Below, one piece after another: positions 33,721 to 42,490 of a stretch of 64,000 nucleotides of DNA (position 1 is its first letter; each line of letters begins with the position of its first letter). Under the pieces are notes generated by a model. That model made no database searches, had not been told where the DNA came from, and saw only the letters and a list, made by a program, of their open reading frames with translations. The DNA comes from Variovorax sp. CF079 (GTDB taxonomy: Bacteria; Pseudomonadota; Gammaproteobacteria; Burkholderiales; Burkholderiaceae_C), in the NCBI RefSeq assembly GCF_900101545.1, contig NZ_FMZU01000016.1, positions 62,001 through 126,000 of the forward strand. The letters are read 5' to 3'. A program made the position numbers and the translations under genes.

Positions 33721-35634
33721 ATGACCTCTTCCGCGCAGACCTTGAGTCCCACGGAGCCTGCCGCCTATGCCAAGGGTGGGCCTGTTCTTCTGATCGCCGC
33801 GCTGGGCGTGGTCTTCGGCGACATTGGGACCTCGCCGCTCTATGCCTTCAAGGAGACGCTGAACCCCGACCATGGCGTGCCGCTGACGCCGGACGCGGTG
33901 CTGGGCCTGCTGTCGATGGTGTTCTGGGGCCTGACCTTCGTGGTGACGCTGAAGTACGTGGTGTTCGTGCTGCGCGCCGACCACGACGGCGAAGGCGGCA
34001 TCCTCGCGCTGCAGGCGCTGGCGCGCAACGCGGTCGCCGGCCCGGCCACGCGGCCCTGGGTCTGGCAGATGGTCGGCCTGCTGGGCCTCGTGGGCGCCGC
34101 GATGTTCTACGGCGATTGCCTGATCACGCCGGCCATCTCGGTGCTGTCGGCGGTCGAGGGCCTGGAGGTGCAGGCGCACGGGCTCAAGCCCTTCGTGATC
34201 CCGATCACGATCGCGATCCTCGTCGGTCTGTTCTGGGTGCAGCGCAAGGGCACGGGCGCGGTCGGCAAGGTCTTCGGGCCGGTGATGCTGCTGTGGTTCG
34301 CGGTGCTCGCGGTGGCGGGTCTGTGGCAGGTGCTGCAGCAGCCGCAGGTGCTGGCGGCGCTCGATCCGCGCCATGCCATCGGCTTTCTCGTCTCGCACCG
34401 CGCGCAGTCGCTGGCGGTGCTGGGCGCGGTGTTCCTGGCTTTCACTGGTGGCGAAGCGCTCTATGCCGACATGGGGCATTTCGGCGCCCGGCCGATCCGG
34501 CTGGCCTGGCTCTTCATCGCCATGCCCGGGCTGGTGCTCAACTACTTCGGGCAGGGGGCGCTGGTGCTCGCGAATCCGGCCGCGATCGACAACCCTTTCT
34601 TCCGGCTGTTCCCCGCGTGGGGCGTGCTGCCGATGGTGGTGCTGGCCGCGATGGCGACGGTGATCGCATCGCAGGCCGTGATCTCGGGCGCCTTCTCGCT
34701 CACCACCCAGGCGATGCGCATGGGCTACCTGCCGCGCATGCGCGTGGTGCAGACATCCGGAGAGTCGATCGGCCAGGTCTATGTGCCCGTTGTCAACTGG
34801 CTGCTGATGGCGGGCGTGCTGCTGCTGGTGCTGGGCTTTCGCACATCGAGCGCGTTGTCGGCGGCCTACGGCATCGCGGTCTCGATCACGATGGTGACGA
34901 CCACGCTGCTGGCCGGCGTGGTCGCCTACCGGCTCTGGCGCTGGAACCGTGTCGCGGTCGTGGTCGGCGTGCTGGCCTTCGCGGTGATCGACATCACCTT
35001 CGTCGTCGCCAACAGCCTCAAGGTCTTCGACGGCGGCTGGCTCACGCTGGCGGTGGCGGTGCTCGTGATGGTGTTGTTCACCACCTGGGCCAAGGGGCGG
35101 CGCCTGGGGCTCGAGGCTGCCGCGGCGCAGAGCATGCCGCTCGAGCCCTTCGTCGAATCGCTTGCAGCCAACATGCCGCATCGGGTGCGAGGCACCGCGG
35201 TGTTCCTGAATTCGGACGCAGACGCGGTGCCGCATGCGCTGCTGCACAACCTCAAGCACAACCAGGTGCTGCACGAGCAGGTGATCGTGCTGCGCGTGCT
35301 GGCCTGCCACACGCCGCGGGTCGACGCGCGGCAGCGCATCGAGGCCCGCTCGCTTGGGCATGGCGTGTGGGTCGTGACCGCGCGCCATGGCTTCATGGAG
35401 CGGCCCGACGTGCCCGAATTCATCCGCATCCTGGCGTACCAGCAGGGGCTGGCCTGCGAATCGATGAGCACCTCGTACTTCGTCTCGCGCGCCTCGCTGG
35501 GCGACAAGCCGCTGCCGGGCATGAATCCGGTGCGCCGGGCTTTGTTCGGTTGGCTGCAGCGCAATGCGGGGCGTGCGTCGGACTATTTCGAAATCCCCGG
35601 CAACAGATTGGTCGAGCTGGGACAACGAACGTAA
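33721..35634 (+). CDS. kup: Low-affinity potassium transporter Kup
   Basis: A 637-residue inner-membrane K+ uptake protein of the KUP/HAK family. GVVFGDIGTSPLYAFKE at about residues 29-45 is diagnostic. About twelve membrane helices follow to about residue 460, then a cytoplasmic C-terminal domain. FTGGEALYADMGHFG and GQGALVL are also typical. The start at 33721 is supported by homology; the frame stays open upstream within hpnC. It is followed by a separate promoter for the next operon. Confidence 0.95.
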   Translation: MTSSAQTLSPTEPAAYAKGGPVLLIAALGVVFGDIGTSPLYAFKETLNPDHGVPLTPDAVLGLLSMVFWGLTFVVTLKYVVFVLRADHDGEGGILALQALARNAVAGPATRPWVWQMVGLLGLVGAAMFYGDCLITPAISVLSAVEGLEVQAHGLKPFVIPITIAILVGLFWVQRKGTGAVGKVFGPVMLLWFAVLAVAGLWQVLQQPQVLAALDPRHAIGFLVSHRAQSLAVLGAVFLAFTGGEALYADMGHFGARPIRLAWLFIAMPGLVLNYFGQGALVLANPAAIDNPFFRLFPAWGVLPMVVLAAMATVIASQAVISGAFSLTTQAMRMGYLPRMRVVQTSGESIGQVYVPVVNWLLMAGVLLLVLGFRTSSALSAAYGIAVSITMVTTTLLAGVVAYRLWRWNRVAVVVGVLAFAVIDITFVVANSLKVFDGGWLTLAVAVLVMVLFTTWAKGRRLGLEAAAAQSMPLEPFVESLAANMPHRVRGTAVFLNSDADAVPHALLHNLKHNQVLHEQVIVLRVLACHTPRVDARQRIEARSLGHGVWVVTARHGFMERPDVPEFIRILAYQQGLACESMSTSYFVSRASLGDKPLPGMNPVRRALFGWLQRNAGRASDYFEIPGNRLVELGQRT

Positions 35635-35658
35635 ATGGGCCCCCGACGGCGGCCGTGA

Positions 35659-35687
35659 TTGACACGGGTTCTCGTTTACCCTAGATT
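35659..35687 (+). promoter_or_regulatory. Sigma-70 promoter of the second RND efflux pair
   Basis: TTGACA (35659-35664), a 17-base spacer and TAGATT (35682-35687) make a strong housekeeping promoter: perfect -35 and four of six at -10. Transcription should start near 35694, about 44 bp before the adaptor gene. The operator at 35686-35712 covers the -10 end and start point. Confidence 0.75.
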
Positions 35688-35712
35688 ACTAACCGGCTGG
35701 TCATTAATGACC
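35686..35712 (+). promoter_or_regulatory. Overlapping palindromes, candidate repressor operator
   Basis: TTACTAACC-GGCT-GGTCATTAA (35686-35707) is an inverted repeat with 7 of 9 matching pairs, and it overlaps GGTCATTAATGACC (35699-35712), a perfect 14-bp palindrome. The position over the -10 and start point suits repression. TetR-type regulators of RND pumps use sites like this, but no such gene is adjacent. Confidence 0.6.
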
Positions 35713-35737
35713 CCGTTTGTCTTTTCTAGGGTGTTCC

Positions 35738-36904
35738 ATGACCGCGTCCGCCTCCCCCGTTTTTCGTTCCGCCAGCCTCTTGTTGCTCGCCGCCCTGGCG
35801 CTCGCCGGCTGTTCCCGCCCGCCGGCCGCTGAGGAGCCCCTGCGCGCCGTCAAGGTGATCACGGTGGGCACCAGCGCCTATGGCACCGAGCCCGAGTTCT
35901 CGGCCGAGGTGCGGGCCCGCGTCGACTCCCGGCTCGGCTTCCGGGTGGCCGGCAAGATCACGCGCCGCCAGGCCGAGCTCGGCCAGCATGTGCAGGCCGG
36001 ACAGGTGCTGGCGCAGCTCGATCCGCAGGACTACCGGCTGGCCGCCGATGCCGCCCGCGCGCAGCAGGCCGGGGCCCTGACCAACCGCGACCTGGCCGAG
36101 GCGGACCTCAAGCGCTACCGCGGCTTGCGCGAGCAGAACTTCATCAGCGCGGCGGAACTGGAGCGGCGCGAAACCACCTACAAGGCCGCCCAGGCGCAGC
36201 TCGAGCAGGCGCAGGCCCAGCTCACATCGCAAGGCAACCAGGCCAACTACACGACGCTGGTGGCCGACGTGCCGGGCATCATCACGGCGATCGAGGCCGA
36301 GCCGGGCCAGGTGGTGTCGGCCGGCACGCCGGTCGTGCGCATCGCACAGGACGGCGCGCGCGATGTGGTGTTCGCGGTGCCGGAAGACCGCGCCGCGCTG
36401 GTCAAGCCGGGGTCGCCCGTCACGGTGCGCGGCTGGGCGGGCGGCGCCGAGATGGAAGGCAAGGTGCGCGAAGTGGCGGCCAGTGCCGACGCGGTGACCC
36501 GCACCTACAGCGTCAAGGTCGCGATCGATGCCGCCACCGCGCCCGCGCTCGGTGCCACCGTCTATGCGCGGCCGCAGGCGCTGTCGCGCACCGGCACCCC
36601 GGTGCTCAAGCTGCCGACCAGCGCCTTGCGCCAGGAAGGGCAGGGCAGCGCGGTCTGGGTGCTCGACAAGAGCAGCATGACGGTGCGCTCGCAGCCGGTG
36701 CAGGTGGCCACGGCAGACGGCAACGAAGCGGTGATCGCCGCCGGCATCACGCCGGGCACGACGGTGGTGGTCGCGGGCGTGCACGTGCTGTCGCCGGGCC
36801 AGAAGGTCTCGATCTACAGGGAGAAGACGGCCGCGCCGGCCAATCCGCTGCGTGAGGCCGTCAACGTGCAGGCGCCAGCGGCGGCTCCGGTTGCCACCCG
36901 CTGA
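35738..36904 (+). CDS. RND efflux periplasmic adaptor lipoprotein
   Basis: A 388-residue membrane fusion protein. Its signal peptide ends in the lipobox LAGC with Cys25 acylated. It contains a first lipoyl-like half (GFRVAGKITRRQAELGQHVQAGQVLAQL), a Gln/Ala-rich alpha-hairpin (about 95-170), a second lipoyl half (VPGIITAIEAEPGQVVSAGTPV) and C-terminal beta domains. The start at 35738 is preferred to 35717 because it begins just before the signal peptide, with AGGG upstream. It ends 10 bp before its pump gene. Confidence 0.92.
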   Translation: MTASASPVFRSASLLLLAALALAGCSRPPAAEEPLRAVKVITVGTSAYGTEPEFSAEVRARVDSRLGFRVAGKITRRQAELGQHVQAGQVLAQLDPQDYRLAADAARAQQAGALTNRDLAEADLKRYRGLREQNFISAAELERRETTYKAAQAQLEQAQAQLTSQGNQANYTTLVADVPGIITAIEAEPGQVVSAGTPVVRIAQDGARDVVFAVPEDRAALVKPGSPVTVRGWAGGAEMEGKVREVAASADAVTRTYSVKVAIDAATAPALGATVYARPQALSRTGTPVLKLPTSALRQEGQGSAVWVLDKSSMTVRSQPVQVATADGNEAVIAAGITPGTTVVVAGVHVLSPGQKVSIYREKTAAPANPLREAVNVQAPAAAPVATR

Positions 36905-36914
36905 GGACGCCGCC

Positions 36915-39900
36915 ATGACGTCGCAGCAGACCGCAGCTGCCGGCAAGGCCGGCTTCAATCTCTCGAAATGGGCGCTCGAGCACGCCGCGCTCACGCGCTA
37001 CCTGATGCTGGTGCTGATGGTGCTGGGCTTCGCGGCCTACTTCCAGCTCGGCCAGGACGAGGACCCGCCCTTCACCTTCCGCGCGATGGTGGTGCGCACC
37101 TACTGGCCGGGCGCGACCGCGCAGCAGGTGGCCGAGCAGGTGACCGACAAGCTCGAGCGCACGCTGCAGGAAGCGCCCTACGCCGACAAGATCCGCAGCT
37201 ATTCGAAGCCGGGCGAGTCGCAGATCATTTTCCAGATCAAGGATTCGTCGCGGCCGGGCGATGTCGCGAACGTCTGGTACACGGTGCGCAAGAAGATCGC
37301 CGACATGCGCGGCACCCTGCCGGCCGGCATCCAGGGGCCCTTCTTCAACGACGACTTCGGCGACGTGTACGGCGTGATCTACGCGCTGGAGAGCGATGGC
37401 TTCAGCTACGCCGAGCTCAAGACTTTTGCCGACGACGTGCGCCAGCAACTCCTGCGCGTGCAGGACGTGGCCAAGGTCGAGCAGTTCGGCGTCCAGGACG
37501 AGAAGGTCTTCATCGAGGTCTCGCAGAAGCGCGTGGCGCAGCTGGGGCTCGATTTCAACGCGGTGCTGGCGCAGATCGGATCGCAGAACGCGATTGAGAG
37601 CGCCGGCACGATCCAGTCGCCGCAGGATGTGGTGCAGGTGCGCGTGGGCGGCCAGTTCACGAGCGTGGAGCAGCTGCGCGCGATGCCGATCCGTGGCAGC
37701 TCGGGCAACCAGATGCGGCTCGGCGACATTGCGGAGATCCACCGGGCCTACGTCGATCCGCCGGCGGTCAAGGTGCGGCACCAGGGCAAAGAGGTGATCG
37801 CGCTCGGCGTCTCGATGGGCAAGGGCGGCGACATCATCGCGCTCGGCAAGGCGCTGCGCGTCGCCACCGCCGAGATCGACAGGCGGCTGCCGGCCGGCGT
37901 GACGCTGGCGCAGGTGCAGAACCAGCCGGTGGCGGTCTCCAGATCGGTCAACGAATTCGTGAGCGTGCTGATCGAGGCGGTGGCGATCGTGCTGGCCGTC
38001 AGCTTCGTCGCGCTCGGCCTGCACAAGGGCGGGCGCTTCGGCTGGTACATCGACATCCGGCCCGGGCTGGTGGTGGCGATCACCATTCCGCTGGTGCTGG
38101 CCGTGACCTTCCTGGCGATGAACTACTTCGGCATCGGGTTGCACAAGATCTCGCTCGGCTCGCTGATCATCGCGCTCGGCCTGCTGGTGGACGACGCGAT
38201 CATCGCGGTCGAGATGATGGTGCGGAAGATGGAGGAGGGCTACGACAAGGTGCGTGCCGCCACCTTCGCCTACGACGTCACGGCCAAGCCGATGCTGACC
38301 GGCACCCTGATCACGGCCGCGGGCTTCCTGCCGATCGGCATTGCGAAGTCGGTGACCGGCGAATACACCTTTGCGATCTTCGCGGTGACGGTGATCGCGC
38401 TGGTGCTGAGCTGGATCGTCTCGGTGTACTTCGTGCCCTATCTCGGCACGCTGCTGCTCAAGGTGAAGCCGCACCCATCATCCGGTCATCCTGAGCTTGG
38501 CGAAGGGCCGCACGAGCTCTTCGACACGCCCTTCTACAACACCTTCCGGCACACCGTGAACTGGTGCGTGAAGCATCGCTGGCTGACCATCGGCGCCACC
38601 TTGCTGATCTTCGCGCTCGGCATTGTCGGCATGGGCAAGGTGCAGCAGCAGTTCTTTCCCGATTCCAGCCGGCCCGAGATCATGGTCGACCTGTGGTTCC
38701 CCGAAGGCACGTCTTTCGCGGCCAACGAAGAGGTGGCCAAGCGGGTCGAACAGCGCCTGCTGAAGGAAGAGGGCGTCACCACCGTCAGCACCTGGGTCGG
38801 CTCCGGCGTGCCGCGCTTCTATCTGCCGCTCGACCAGGTGTTCCCGCAGACCAACGTCTCGCAGCTGATCCTGCTGGCCAAGGACCTGAAATACCGCGAG
38901 ACGCTGCGCCTCAAGCTGCCGGCCTTGCTGGCCGAGGAGTTCCCCGAGGTGCGCGGCCGCGTGAAGCTGCTGCCCAACGGGCCGCCGGTGGCGTACCCGG
39001 TCCAGTTCCGCGTGGTCGGAACCGAGCCGCAGCAATTGCGCATCCATGCCGACGAGGTCAAAGCCGTGATGCGCGAGAACGCCAACATGCGCGGCGTCAA
39101 CGACAACTGGAACGAATCGGTCAAGGTGATCAAGCTCGAGATCGACCAGGACAAGGCGCGTGCGCTCGGCGTCACCAGCCAGGCCATCGCGCAGGCTTCG
39201 CGCACCATGTTCAGCGGCACGAATGTCGGCCAGTACCGTGAGAACGACCTCTTGATCGACATTGTGCTGCGCCAGTCGCCGGACGAGCGCGAGGCGATCT
39301 CGGACATCGGCAACGCCTACCTGCCCACGAGCTCGGGCCGCTCGATCCCGCTGACGCAGATCGCGCGGCCGGTGTTCAGCTGGGAGCCCGGCGTGATGTG
39401 GCGCGAGAACCGCGACTACGCGATCACCGTCCAGGGCGACATCATCGAAGGCCTGCAGGGCGCGACCGTCACCGAGCAACTGCTGCCGGCGCTGCGCAAG
39501 CTCGAAGCCAAATGGCACGCCGACGGCCAAGGCGCCTACCGCATCGAGGTGGCGGGCGCGGTGGAGGAAAGCAGCAAGGGTTCGGCCTCGATCGTGACGG
39601 GCGTGCCGATCATGCTGTTCCTGGTCTTCACGCTCCTGATGCTGCAGCTGCACAGCTTCAGCCGCTCGATGCTGGTGTTCATCACCGGCCCGCTCGGCAT
39701 CGCCGGCGTGGCGGGTGCGCTGCTGGTGCTGAACCGGCCTTTCGGCTTCGTGGCGCTTCTGGGCGTGATCGCGCTGATGGGGATGATCCAGCGCAACGCC
39801 GTGATCCTGATCGACCAGATCGAAAGCGATCGGGAAGCCGGCGTGCCGACCTGGGACGCGATCGTCGAATCGGCAGTCAGGCGCCTGCGGCCGATCGTGC

Positions 39901-40109
39901 TGACCGCCGCGGCGGCCGTGCTGGCGATGATCCCGCTGTCGCGCAGCGTGTTCTGGGGGCCGATGGCGGTGGCGATCATGGGCGGACTCATCGTGGCCAC
40001 CGTGCTCACCCTGCTGGCGCTGCCGGCGATGTACGCGGCCTGGTTCCGCGTCAAGCGCGACGAGCCCAGGCCGGCCGATGAGGCCGAAGAGGCCCTGGTT
40101 CGCGCTTAA
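36915..40109 (+). CDS. RND efflux permease with an in-frame repeat insertion
   Basis: A 1064-residue inner-membrane pump of the hydrophobe/amphiphile efflux RND family, distinct from the one at 9174-12299. The first helix begins RYLMLVLMVLGFAAYFQLGQDEDPPF. The proton-relay Asp pair is in helix 4 (GLLVDDAIIAVEMMVRKM). The second half repeats the fold. Between helix 6 and the second half, a REP-like repeat (38486-38506) is read through in frame, adding a short Pro/Gly/Glu-rich linker (HPSSGHPELGEG) at about residues 521-532. No outer-membrane channel gene follows, so it must borrow one from elsewhere. Confidence 0.92.
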   Translation: MTSQQTAAAGKAGFNLSKWALEHAALTRYLMLVLMVLGFAAYFQLGQDEDPPFTFRAMVVRTYWPGATAQQVAEQVTDKLERTLQEAPYADKIRSYSKPGESQIIFQIKDSSRPGDVANVWYTVRKKIADMRGTLPAGIQGPFFNDDFGDVYGVIYALESDGFSYAELKTFADDVRQQLLRVQDVAKVEQFGVQDEKVFIEVSQKRVAQLGLDFNAVLAQIGSQNAIESAGTIQSPQDVVQVRVGGQFTSVEQLRAMPIRGSSGNQMRLGDIAEIHRAYVDPPAVKVRHQGKEVIALGVSMGKGGDIIALGKALRVATAEIDRRLPAGVTLAQVQNQPVAVSRSVNEFVSVLIEAVAIVLAVSFVALGLHKGGRFGWYIDIRPGLVVAITIPLVLAVTFLAMNYFGIGLHKISLGSLIIALGLLVDDAIIAVEMMVRKMEEGYDKVRAATFAYDVTAKPMLTGTLITAAGFLPIGIAKSVTGEYTFAIFAVTVIALVLSWIVSVYFVPYLGTLLLKVKPHPSSGHPELGEGPHELFDTPFYNTFRHTVNWCVKHRWLTIGATLLIFALGIVGMGKVQQQFFPDSSRPEIMVDLWFPEGTSFAANEEVAKRVEQRLLKEEGVTTVSTWVGSGVPRFYLPLDQVFPQTNVSQLILLAKDLKYRETLRLKLPALLAEEFPEVRGRVKLLPNGPPVAYPVQFRVVGTEPQQLRIHADEVKAVMRENANMRGVNDNWNESVKVIKLEIDQDKARALGVTSQAIAQASRTMFSGTNVGQYRENDLLIDIVLRQSPDEREAISDIGNAYLPTSSGRSIPLTQIARPVFSWEPGVMWRENRDYAITVQGDIIEGLQGATVTEQLLPALRKLEAKWHADGQGAYRIEVAGAVEESSKGSASIVTGVPIMLFLVFTLLMLQLHSFSRSMLVFITGPLGIAGVAGALLVLNRPFGFVALLGVIALMGMIQRNAVILIDQIESDREAGVPTWDAIVESAVRRLRPIVLTAAAAVLAMIPLSRSVFWGPMAVAIMGGLIVATVLTLLALPAMYAAWFRVKRDEPRPADEAEEALVRA
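38486..38506 (-). repeat. REP-like repeat inserted inside the RND pump gene
   Basis: TCATCCTGAGCTTGGCGAAGG contains, on the minus strand, CCTTCGCCAAGCTCAGGA, which differs at one of 18 positions from the intergenic copy at 20512-20529. It preserves the reading frame and encodes part of a flexible linker. Confidence 0.62.
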
Positions 40110-40166
40110 AATACGCGGTTGACCGATTTCAGGCGGGAGGCCTCACAGGCCGCCCGCCGCGAATGA

Positions 40167-40198
40167 CCGAAGGCGGCCTCCGGGCCGCCTTCGGTATT
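40167..40198 (+). terminator. Strong hairpin after the RND pump gene
   Basis: CCGAAGGCGGCC (40167-40178) and GGCCGCCTTCGG (40183-40194) form a perfect 12-bp stem with a TCCG loop, followed by the weak tail TATT. A second GC-rich hairpin (about 40132-40158) precedes it. Only 22 bp separate it from tRNA-Leu, so the tRNA may come from a read-through transcript or from a promoter before the hairpins. Confidence 0.7.
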
Positions 40199-40220
40199 CA
40201 TCACCTGAAAAACTGGAACC

Positions 40221-40307
40221 GCGCGGGTGGCGAAATTGGTAGACGCACCAGGTTTAGGTCCTGACGTTCGCAAGAACGTGCCGGTTCGAGTCCGGCCCCG
40301 CGCACCA
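40221..40307 (+). tRNA. tRNA-Leu (anticodon UAG)
   Basis: An 87-base tRNA with CCA encoded. The acceptor stem GCGCGGG pairs with CCCGCGC (40297-40303). The anticodon loop TTTAGGT within CAGG...CCTG gives UAG. A long variable arm (GTTCGCAAGAAC) is typical of leucine tRNAs, and the T arm is GCCGG-TTCGAGT-CCGGC. Confidence 0.96.
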
Positions 40308-40335
40308 GCACAAGACCCTCTCAAGGAAGATTCAA

Positions 40336-41649
40336 ATGACCGTGAACGTTGAAACCCTCGACAAGCTCGAACGCAAGATCACGCTGACCTTGCCTGTCGG
40401 CACCATCCAGTCCGAGGTCGATTCGCGCCTCAAGAAGCTGGCCCGCACCGTCAAGATGGACGGCTTCCGTCCGGGCAAGGTGCCGATGAACGTCGTGGCC
40501 CAGCGCTACGGCTACTCGGTCCACTACGAAGTCATGAACGACAAGGTCGGCGAGGCCTTCTCGCAGGCGGCCAACGAGGCCAAGCTGCGCGTGGCCGGCC
40601 AGCCGCGCATCACCGAGAAGGAAGAGTCGCCCGAAGGCCAGCTCGCCTTCGACGCGGTGTTCGAGGTCTTCCCGGACGTCAAGATCAACGACCTGGCCAA
40701 CGCCGAAGTCGAAAAGCTCAGCGCCGAAGTGGGTGACGACGCGATCGACAAGACGCTCGAGATCCTGCGCAAGCAGCGCCGCACCTTCGCGCAGCGCGCG
40801 CAGGACGCGGCCGTGCAGGACGGCGACCGCGTGACGGTCGACTTCGAAGGCAAGATCGACGGCGAGACCTTCCAGGGCGGCAAGGCCGAGGACTTCCAGT
40901 TCATCGTCGGCGAAGGCCAGATGCTCAAGGAGTTCGAAGATGCCGTGCGCGGCCTGAAGGCCGGCGACAGCCGCACCTTCCCGCTCTCCTTCCCGGCCGA
41001 CTACCACGGCAAGGACGTGGCCGGCAAGCAGGCCGACTTCATGGTCACCGTGAAGAAGGTCGAGGCTTCGCACCTGCCCGAAGTCAACGAGCAGCTCGCC
41101 AAGTCGCTCGGCATCGCCGACGCCACGGTCGAAGGCCTGCGCGCCGACATCAAGCGCAACCTCGAGCGCGAGGTCAAGTTCCGCCTGCTGGCCCGCAACA
41201 AGACCGCGGTCATGGACGCGCTGATCGCCAACGCCGAACTCGATCTGCCCAAGTCCAGCGTGCAGGCCGAAGTCGACCGCATGGTCGAAGGCGCCCGCGC
41301 CGAGCTCAAGCAGCGCGGCATCAAGGATGCCGACAAGGCCCCGATCCCCGACGACATGTTCCGCCCGCAGGCCGAGCGCCGCGTGCGCCTGGGCCTGGTG
41401 GTGGCCGAACTCGTGCGCGCCAACAACCTGCAGGCCAAGCCCGAGCAGATCAAGGCCCACATCGACGAGCTGGCCGCCAGCTACGAGAAGCCGGCCGACG
41501 TGGTGCGCTGGTACTTCAGCGACAACCGCCGCCTGGCGGAGGTCGAGGCGGTGGTGATCGAGAACAATGTCACGGATTTCGTGCTCGGCAAGGCCAAGGT
41601 CAACGCCAAGCCGGTGTCCTTCGACGAACTGATGGCCCAGCAAGGCTGA
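40336..41649 (+). CDS. tig: Trigger factor
   Basis: A 437-residue ribosome-associated chaperone and prolyl isomerase. The N-terminal ribosome-binding domain contains GFRPGKVPMNVVAQRYG, the conserved signature contacting ribosomal protein L23. The FKBP-like isomerase domain covers about residues 150-245 (VQDGDRVTVDFEGKIDGETFQGG) and the helical C-terminal domain makes up the rest. It lies 28 bp after tRNA-Leu and heads the tig-clpP-clpX-lon order, as in many proteobacteria. The four genes may not form one transcript: promoter-like elements precede clpP and lon, and a terminator follows clpP. Confidence 0.97.
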   Translation: MTVNVETLDKLERKITLTLPVGTIQSEVDSRLKKLARTVKMDGFRPGKVPMNVVAQRYGYSVHYEVMNDKVGEAFSQAANEAKLRVAGQPRITEKEESPEGQLAFDAVFEVFPDVKINDLANAEVEKLSAEVGDDAIDKTLEILRKQRRTFAQRAQDAAVQDGDRVTVDFEGKIDGETFQGGKAEDFQFIVGEGQMLKEFEDAVRGLKAGDSRTFPLSFPADYHGKDVAGKQADFMVTVKKVEASHLPEVNEQLAKSLGIADATVEGLRADIKRNLEREVKFRLLARNKTAVMDALIANAELDLPKSSVQAEVDRMVEGARAELKQRGIKDADKAPIPDDMFRPQAERRVRLGLVVAELVRANNLQAKPEQIKAHIDELAASYEKPADVVRWYFSDNRRLAEVEAVVIENNVTDFVLGKAKVNAKPVSFDELMAQQG

Positions 41650-41676
41650 ACGCCGGTTCGCTGCTTTCCCATGGGG

Positions 41677-41704
41677 CTTGTGCTTTGATGCGCGAGCCCC
41701 ATTT
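41677..41704 (+). promoter_or_regulatory. Heat-shock (sigma-32-like) promoter before clpP
   Basis: CTTGTG (41677-41682), a 14-base spacer and CCCCATTT (41697-41704) match the sigma-32 pattern CTTGAA-N13-15-CCCCATNT, with a perfect -10 and four of six at -35. The start would be near 41712, about 32 bp before clpP. The same bases form an 8-bp inverted repeat, ATGGGGCT and AGCCCCAT. Confidence 0.55.
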
Positions 41705-41743
41705 CGTCTGGATACAGTACAACCCCTCTCTGGAGAGCAAAAC

Positions 41744-42352
41744 ATGAGCGCACAGGAAATTCAGGGCCTCGGCATGATTCCGATGGTCATCGAGCAATCG
41801 GGTCGCGGCGAGCGGTCCTACGACATCTATTCGCGGTTGCTCAAGGAGCGGGTGATCTTCCTGGTCGGCGAGGTCAACGATCAGACCGCCAACCTGGTGG
41901 TGGCGCAGCTGCTGTTCCTCGAGAGTGAAAACCCGGACAAGGACATTTCGTTCTACATCAATTCCCCGGGTGGCAGCGTGAGCGCCGGCATGGCGATCTA
42001 CGACACCATGCAGTTCATCAAACCCGACGTGTCCACCCTGTGCATCGGCTTCGCGGCCAGCATGGGCGCCTTCCTGCTGGCAGCCGGCGAGAAGGGCAAG
42101 CGTTTCTCGCTGCCCAACTCCAAGATCATGATCCACCAGGTGCTGGGCGGCGCCCGCGGCCAGGCCACCGACATCGAGATCCATGCCCGCGACATCCTGA
42201 AGACGCGCGAGCAGATGAACCGCATCCTGGCCGAGCGCACCGGCCAGTCGTTCGAGAAGATCGCCCGCGACACCGAGCGCGACTACTTCCTGACGGCCGA
42301 CGAATCCAAGGAATACGGACTGATCGATCAGGTGATCGCCAAGCGCAGTTAA
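41744..42352 (+). CDS. clpP: ATP-dependent Clp protease proteolytic subunit
   Basis: A 202-residue serine peptidase that forms the double-heptamer chamber used with ClpX or ClpA. The catalytic Ser106 is in GFAASMGAF and His131 in KIMIHQVLGG. The third residue is the Asp in the ARDTERDYFLTA region. A short N-terminal propeptide is expected before IPMVIEQ. The start at 41744 follows GGAGAG; an upstream ATG at 41678 was rejected as outside the family. A strong terminator lies 28 bp after the stop. Confidence 0.97.
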   Translation: MSAQEIQGLGMIPMVIEQSGRGERSYDIYSRLLKERVIFLVGEVNDQTANLVVAQLLFLESENPDKDISFYINSPGGSVSAGMAIYDTMQFIKPDVSTLCIGFAASMGAFLLAAGEKGKRFSLPNSKIMIHQVLGGARGQATDIEIHARDILKTREQMNRILAERTGQSFEKIARDTERDYFLTADESKEYGLIDQVIAKRS

Positions 42353-42380
42353 GGTACCCCGGCGCCGAGGCGCCCAGGAA

Positions 42381-42418
42381 AAAACGGCGCTTTCCGTGTG
42401 GAAAGCGCCGTTTTTGTT
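42381..42418 (+). terminator. Intrinsic terminator after clpP
   Basis: AAAACGGCGCTTTCC (42381-42395), loop GTGT, and GGAAAGCGCCGTTTT (42400-42414), continuing into T residues. The 15-bp perfect stem and T tract make this the clearest terminator in the window. It implies that clpX has its own promoter between 42418 and 42490. Confidence 0.9.
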
Positions 42419-42490
42419 CCGGTGTTCGCCGGGTCGGGGGGCTTTCATCTTCGCTATCATTGTTAAACCCCTGTTACGAGGCATCTGTCC

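Noticed and set aside
33661..35625. Minus-strand frame continuing upstream of hpnC across kup
   Set aside because: It is antisense to the clearly identified kup gene. HpnC homology starts at the GTG at 33660.
41671..41702. Inverted repeat ATGGGGCT/AGCCCCAT as a terminator after tig
   Set aside because: The 16-base loop and short T stretch make a poor terminator, and the same bases fit a heat-shock promoter before clpP better.
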